From positions 1 through 64,000 of the forward strand of contig NZ_JBFHIT010000008.1 in the NCBI RefSeq assembly GCF_041596335.1: 64,000 nucleotides of DNA, read 5' to 3'. Both the position numbers and the translations under genes were made by a program. Position 1 is the stretch's first letter. Each line of letters begins with the position of its first letter. This stretch comes from Mangrovibacterium sp041596335. GTDB taxonomy: Bacteria > Bacteroidota > Bacteroidia > Bacteroidales > Prolixibacteraceae. Below the pieces are notes generated by a model, which searched no databases, was not told the origin of the DNA, and was given only the letters and a program-made list of their open reading frames with translations. Below, piece after piece: positions 60,476 through 64,000 of this stretch.

Positions 60476-61816
60476 TTAAAGCTTATTGTCGCTTTTATAT
60501 TCAAAATCATATGATTCATTGTGCTGGCTAATATCCAACCCTACTTTCTCTGCCTGAGCCGAAACACGCAATGAAACAATCATATTGGTCACTTTATACA
60601 TCAGCATAGCTCCACCAAAAGTGAAAATCCCGACGATAACCAGCGCCAACAAGTGATACAAAAACGTTGTTGACTCACCGTGAATCAAGCCTACATCTTC
60701 AGCAAAGACAGCTGTCAGCAACATACCAACAATACCACCCATACCATGAGCAGGAAATACATCCAACGTATCGTCCAACCGAGTTTTAGAGCGAAGTTCG
60801 ATTGCGTAGTTACTAACCAATGCAGCCACGACACCAATAAACATACTCGACCCAACATTCACAAAACCAGCAGCTGGGGTAATTGCAACCAAACCTACAA
60901 CCAGTCCAATAGCGGCACCCATACCCGAAGGCTTTTTGCCCTTCGCCATATCGTAGAATAAATAAGCTAACATAGCAGCAGCCGACGCAGTATTGGTATT
61001 CATTAGTGCCAATGCAGCTGTTGAATTTGCGCCTAACGCCGAACCAGCATTGAAACCAAACCATCCGAACCAAAGCATACCCGCGCCAAGTAGCACAAAT
61101 GGAATGTTAGCCGGCTTCATTTCTTTGCCAAAATCTTTTCGCTTACCAAGGAAAATAGCTCCGGCCAACGCAGCGAAACCTGCTGACATGTGTACTACCG
61201 TACCACCTGCAAAGTCGAGAACTCCCCAATTTCTCAGGAAACCGTTCGGATGCCAGGTCCAGTGACACAAAGGCGCATAAATGAAAATGGTGAATAATAC
61301 CATAAACAACATATACGCTCTAAACCGCACTCGTCCGGCGAACGAACCAGTAATCAGAGCTGGTGTAATAATTGCAAACTTTAGTTGAAACATGGCAAAC
61401 AATGCCAAAGGAAACGTTGGGCTTAAATCCGGATCAGTAGCGCCACTCACGTTGTGGAAAAGAAAAAATGTGGCCGGATTACCAAAAAGTCCGTACCCTT
61501 CAGGCCCAATACTATCGCCAAAAGCAAGGCTAAAACCAACCAGCACCCAAACAACACTCACAACCCCCATTGCAATATAACTTTGCAACATGGTTGATAA
61601 AATGTTTTTGGGATTAACCATACCTCCATAAAAGAAGGCAAGTCCCGGTGTCATCAGTAAAACCAAAGCAGTAGCCGTCAACATCCAGGCGACATCTCCG
61701 GTTACAATATTCGGATCATCGAGGCCACCGAACCCACTAGGCACAAATACACCGACAATACTGACGACAATCAATAGCAATAGAATGAAAAGCCAACTTA
61801 GATTAGCGTTTTTCAT
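60476..61816 (-). CDS. amtB: Ammonium transporter
   Basis: A 446-residue Amt/MEP/Rh channel with 11-12 hydrophobic segments. Signatures: TALVLLMTPGLAFFYGGMV, DFAGGTVVHMSAGFAALAGA (first pore His) and DVFPAHGMGGIVGML (second pore His), so the twin-His site is intact. It brings ammonium into the cell under nitrogen limitation. No PII (glnB/glnK) gene follows, unlike most bacterial amtB loci; instead two Lrp-type regulators flank it. It has a promoter and a strong terminator of its own. Confidence 0.96.
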   Translation of the reverse strand: MKNANLSWLFILLLLIVVSIVGVFVPSGFGGLDDPNIVTGDVAWMLTATALVLLMTPGLAFFYGGMVNPKNILSTMLQSYIAMGVVSVVWVLVGFSLAFGDSIGPEGYGLFGNPATFFLFHNVSGATDPDLSPTFPLALFAMFQLKFAIITPALITGSFAGRVRFRAYMLFMVLFTIFIYAPLCHWTWHPNGFLRNWGVLDFAGGTVVHMSAGFAALAGAIFLGKRKDFGKEMKPANIPFVLLGAGMLWFGWFGFNAGSALGANSTAALALMNTNTASAAAMLAYLFYDMAKGKKPSGMGAAIGLVVGLVAITPAAGFVNVGSSMFIGVVAALVSNYAIELRSKTRLDDTLDVFPAHGMGGIVGMLLTAVFAEDVGLIHGESTTFLYHLLALVIVGIFTFGGAMLMYKVTNMIVSLRVSAQAEKVGLDISQHNESYDFEYKSDNKL

Positions 61817-61905
61817 AATGTCAAATAGTTAAGAATCCTACAATTTTACAGATAAGTTCAAATTAAATATCTTCAGCCAATATCAATTTGCTACTTTTAT
61901 GTCTG

Positions 61906-61935
61906 CAAAAATAGCATTTAAAAACTAAATACAAA
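61906..61935 (-). promoter_or_regulatory. Promoter of amtB
   Basis: On the minus strand: -33 TTTG (61935-61932), 18 bases, -7 TATTTTTG (61913-61906). Start near 61899, about 83 bases before the ATG. The remaining gap to the second Lrp gene (341 bases in total) shows no clear -7 box for that gene and nothing else. Confidence 0.75.
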
Positions 61936-62157
61936 ATTTACTCCTTAAATTGAAAGAGCGAACGCTGATTTTTATCATGTCCGAAACACAGAAAATCGCG
62001 ACAAAACCGACATACCACACTGAACAACAACACTATAGACTCAAATGGGCAACAATAGGCGCCTAATCAAATTGAAAGAATACACCCCGTTATAATTTCC
62101 ATTTGCTAAATAATGCTTACTTTTACCCTATTAAAATAATCTCGGATTTCTCAAATT

Positions 62158-62625
62158 ATGACATTACGAAACAACCTGGATCAGATAGACTTACACATTC
62201 TTGATATAATCACCAAGAATGCGCGTATTCCCTTTAAAGATGTTGCTTCTGAAGTTGGCGTATCCAGAGCCGCAGTACATCAGCGTGTAAACAGAATGAT
62301 AGAAATGAATGTCATTACAGGATCTGGTTATCAGATCGATCCTAAAAAAGTAGATTTTAAAACCTGCACCTATGTTGGTGTTTTCCTTGAAAAAGGCGGT
62401 TTTTACGACGATGTTGCCTCGATGTTGCAAGCCATTCCTGAAATTGTGGAATGCCACTACACCACCGGGCAATATGCAATTTTCGTCAAAGTTTATGCAC
62501 GCGACAACGAACACTTAAAAGAAATTCTGAGCGACAAAGTTCAGAAAATTTCGGGTGTATCCAGCACTGAAACATTCATTTCGCTGGAAGAAACATTTAA
62601 ACGTCAGGTGCCGATTACATTTTAG
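62158..62625 (+). CDS. Lrp/AsnC-family transcriptional regulator (paralog 2, divergent from amtB)
   Basis: A 155-residue paralog of the regulator at 59627, with the same layout: helix-turn-helix (LDQIDLHILDIITKNARIPFK, VGVSRAAVHQRVNRM) and RAM domain (PEIVECHYTTGQYAIFVKV, ISLEETFKRQVPI). Roughly half the positions appear identical by eye, including ITKNARIPF and the whole PEIVECHYTTGQYA stretch. Being divergent from amtB, it is well placed to control it. Its 3' end overlaps the convergent rlmB gene by 11 bases. Confidence 0.93.
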   Translation: MTLRNNLDQIDLHILDIITKNARIPFKDVASEVGVSRAAVHQRVNRMIEMNVITGSGYQIDPKKVDFKTCTYVGVFLEKGGFYDDVASMLQAIPEIVECHYTTGQYAIFVKVYARDNEHLKEILSDKVQKISGVSSTETFISLEETFKRQVPITF

Positions 62626-63376
62626 TTTCGGCCCGCTGCCGGACAACTTCGTATACCAGAAGACCGGCAGCGACTGATACGTTTAGCGATTGAATTTTTC
62701 CTAAAATCGGAATCTGCACGCGGTCGTCAGCCAGTTCCAAAATCTGGCGATCAATTCCAAACTCCTCCGACCCCATCACAATTGCTACTGGCCCTGAATA
62801 ATCTGTTTTAATATAATTCTCAGATGTTTTTTCAGTCGCAGCCACAATTTTCAAGCCCGATTGCTGCAAAAACAATACTGATTTGCGTAAATCTTTGGTT
62901 CGGCAAACAGGAACCAAATGCAAAGCACCAGCCGAGGTCTTCACAGCATCGGCATTAATGCGGGCAGCCCCTTTGTCGGGTACTAAAACAGCATCAACTC
63001 CGGCGCATTCTGCAGTACGAACGATAGCACCAAAATTACGCACGTCAGTAACCTGGTCCAAAACCAAAATTACCGGGTTCTTACCTTCTTCAAATAAGGT
63101 TGGCAGGTAGTTTTCAATGTCATAAAACGTAACCGGCGAAACAAAAGCGATAACGCCCTGATGATTTTTTCGCGTGATCCGATTCAACTTTTCAACCGGT
63201 ACAAACTGAAACGGCACCTGATGTTCCCGAATCAAATCGAACACTTCTTTGGACAAATCGCTTCCGGGCCCTTTTTTGAGCAACACTTTGTCGATTTCTT
63301 TTCCTGAATTAATTGCTTCGATAACGGCTCGTGTGCCGAAAATCATATCATCCGATTTTTGCTTTGCTTCTCTCAT
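62615..63376 (-). CDS. rlmB: 23S rRNA 2'-O-methyltransferase RlmB (SpoU family)
   Basis: A 253-residue SPOUT methyltransferase with an N-terminal substrate-binding domain (IFGTRAVIEAINSGKEIDKVLLKKG, RKNHQGVIAFVSP) and the three SpoU motifs: VRNFGAIVRTAECAGVDAV, PVAIVMGSEEFGI and IPILGKIQSLNVSVAAGLLVYE. It methylates a guanosine ribose in 23S rRNA (Gm2251 in E. coli numbering); other SpoU methylases are possible but the TRAVIEA start suits RlmB. An ABC-F gene follows upstream in the same direction with a 52-base gap. Confidence 0.92.
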   Translation of the reverse strand: MREAKQKSDDMIFGTRAVIEAINSGKEIDKVLLKKGPGSDLSKEVFDLIREHQVPFQFVPVEKLNRITRKNHQGVIAFVSPVTFYDIENYLPTLFEEGKNPVILVLDQVTDVRNFGAIVRTAECAGVDAVLVPDKGAARINADAVKTSAGALHLVPVCRTKDLRKSVLFLQQSGLKIVAATEKTSENYIKTDYSGPVAIVMGSEEFGIDRQILELADDRVQIPILGKIQSLNVSVAAGLLVYEVVRQRAETKM

Positions 63377-63428
63377 GTTCGTTTTGAAATAATATTTTTT
63401 GCCGGTAAAAAATTATCGTATGTATTCC

Positions 63429-64000
63429 CTACCAGGTTTTTTGTTGTACAAGTTGCTCGTGCTCCTCCGTAAATTCAGCCCATTGCTCCATCACCTGCTC
63501 AAGTTTTTGCTTCAGGTTTTCGTAAACCTCAAAAATCGACGAATCGTTCAAATTTTCCGGATTCGCCATTTTTTTATCCATTGCTGCAATTTCTCCTTCC
63601 ACTTTGGAAATTTCTTTTTCCGACTGCTCAATTGATTTCTCGAGCCGGCTAATGGACTTATTAATTTCTTTTCGCTCTTCGTAGCTGAGTTTATTCTCCT
63701 CAACAACAGGCTTTTTCTCTTCTTTAGCGACAGCCTTATTTTCGATTGACTTCTGCTCCAACTCCTTCAAGGATTCTAACTTACGCTTCTGCAGAAAATC
63801 GTAAATTCCACCCAAATGCTGTTTAACTTTCTTATTTTTAAACTCATACACACAGTTCACCAACCCGTCCAGGAATTCACGATCATGCGAAACCACAAGC
63901 ACAGTACCATCATATTCGGCCAGAGCTTGTTTAAGCATTTCCTTCGATCGCATATCCAAGTGGTTTGTCGGCTCGTCCATTACAAGAAAGTTTACCGGCT
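63429..64000 (-). CDS. ABC-F ATPase (Uup/EttA type), N-terminus beyond window
   Basis: The last 190 residues of a gene entering from the right edge. It shows the second Walker B (VNFLVMDEPTNHLDM), the H-loop (VLVVSHDREFLDGLVN) and KNKKVKQHLGGIYDFLQKRK. These are followed by a Lys/Glu-rich coiled-coil C-terminal domain (about 70 residues; ISRLEKSIEQSEKEISKVEGEIAAMDKK) like the Uup C-terminal domain. ABC-F proteins act on the ribosome and have no membrane part. Which subfamily it belongs to needs the missing N-terminal half. Coordinates extend past the first in-frame ATG (63980) because the frame stays open to the edge. Confidence 0.88.
   Translation of the reverse strand, partial: PVNFLVMDEPTNHLDMRSKEMLKQALAEYDGTVLVVSHDREFLDGLVNCVYEFKNKKVKQHLGGIYDFLQKRKLESLKELEQKSIENKAVAKEEKKPVVEENKLSYEERKEINKSISRLEKSIEQSEKEISKVEGEIAAMDKKMANPENLNDSSIFEVYENLKQKLEQVMEQWAEFTEEHEQLVQQKTW

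Noticed and set aside
60259..60531. A 90-codon plus-strand frame running into amtB from its 3' side
   Set aside because: It passes through the amtB terminator and overlaps amtB codons in antisense, with no motif.
1..64000. Search for CRISPR arrays, insertion sequences, prophage or integrase genes, attachment sites, rRNA and tRNA
   Set aside because: No spaced direct repeats, transposase or integrase motifs, terminal inverted repeats or structured RNA genes were found by reading; the window looks like stable chromosomal backbone plus one polysaccharide locus.

Overview
The window looks like a chromosomal segment of a member of the Bacteroidota, most likely class Bacteroidia and possibly a Marinilabiliales-type bacterium (the order is inference). 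The evidence is a SusC/SusD/SusE starch-uptake locus, two proteins with type IX secretion (T9SS) C-terminal sorting domains, and repeated promoters of the Bacteroidota form (-33 TTTG or TTG, about 18-21 bases, -7 TAnnTTTG). Acetate kinase and a rubredoxin-type oxygen/NO-scavenging pair suggest an anaerobic or microaerobic, fermentative lifestyle. No rRNA, tRNA, CRISPR array, insertion sequence or prophage was seen. Both ends cut through genes (a GH13 enzyme at the left, an ABC-F protein at the right).

Region 1 (1-18.6 kb) is a complete maltodextrin/starch utilisation locus around a LacI-type regulator. Leftward and tightly overlapped: MFS sugar transporter, beta-phosphoglucomutase, GH65 maltose phosphorylase, secreted esterase, GH13 cyclomaltodextrinase/neopullulanase. 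Rightward: SusC, SusD, SusE, a T9SS-secreted multidomain alpha-amylase and a GH97 SusB-like alpha-glucosidase. Starch would be cut at the surface, imported by SusCD, trimmed in the periplasm, and maltose taken to the cytoplasm and split with phosphate to glucose plus beta-glucose-1-phosphate, which beta-phosphoglucomutase converts to glucose-6-phosphate. A perfect 18-bp palindrome lies before susC, and its 10-bp core recurs before the transporter operon, so one regulator probably controls both arms.

Region 2 (18.8-34.2 kb) is mixed: acetate kinase, a flavin reductase-rubredoxin fusion (Hrb type), a C69 dipeptidase, ribosomal protein L19, a YitT-type membrane protein, a patatin-barrel fusion, an unusual helical-repeat protein with a GH16-like C-terminal domain, an exported class I glutamine-amidotransferase-like hydrolase, release factor 3, a T9SS polysaccharide-lyase-like protein and a UPF0316 membrane protein.

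Region 3 (34.4-47.5 kb) holds serA, transketolase, the hexuronate pair uxaB-uxaA with a structured leader, the A-type flavoprotein fprA (likely partner of Hrb), mltG, two tandem paralogous exported proteins, murB and a GT4 glycosyltransferase.

Region 4 (47.6-64 kb) holds a small acidic lipoprotein, an FtsE-like ATPase, a large TPR protein paired with an outer-membrane barrel, gyrB, a LOG-family nucleotide hydrolase, an M64 metallopeptidase, an MscS-type channel, an ammonium transporter flanked by two paralogous Lrp/AsnC regulators, rlmB and the end of an ABC-F ATPase.

Starts were moved inward where the longest frame began at TTG or overlapped a promoter (GH65, the T9SS amylase, prfC, UPF0316, fprA, murB, GT4, the second tandem paralog and the barrel). 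All functional calls are from motif recognition by eye; no database search was run.
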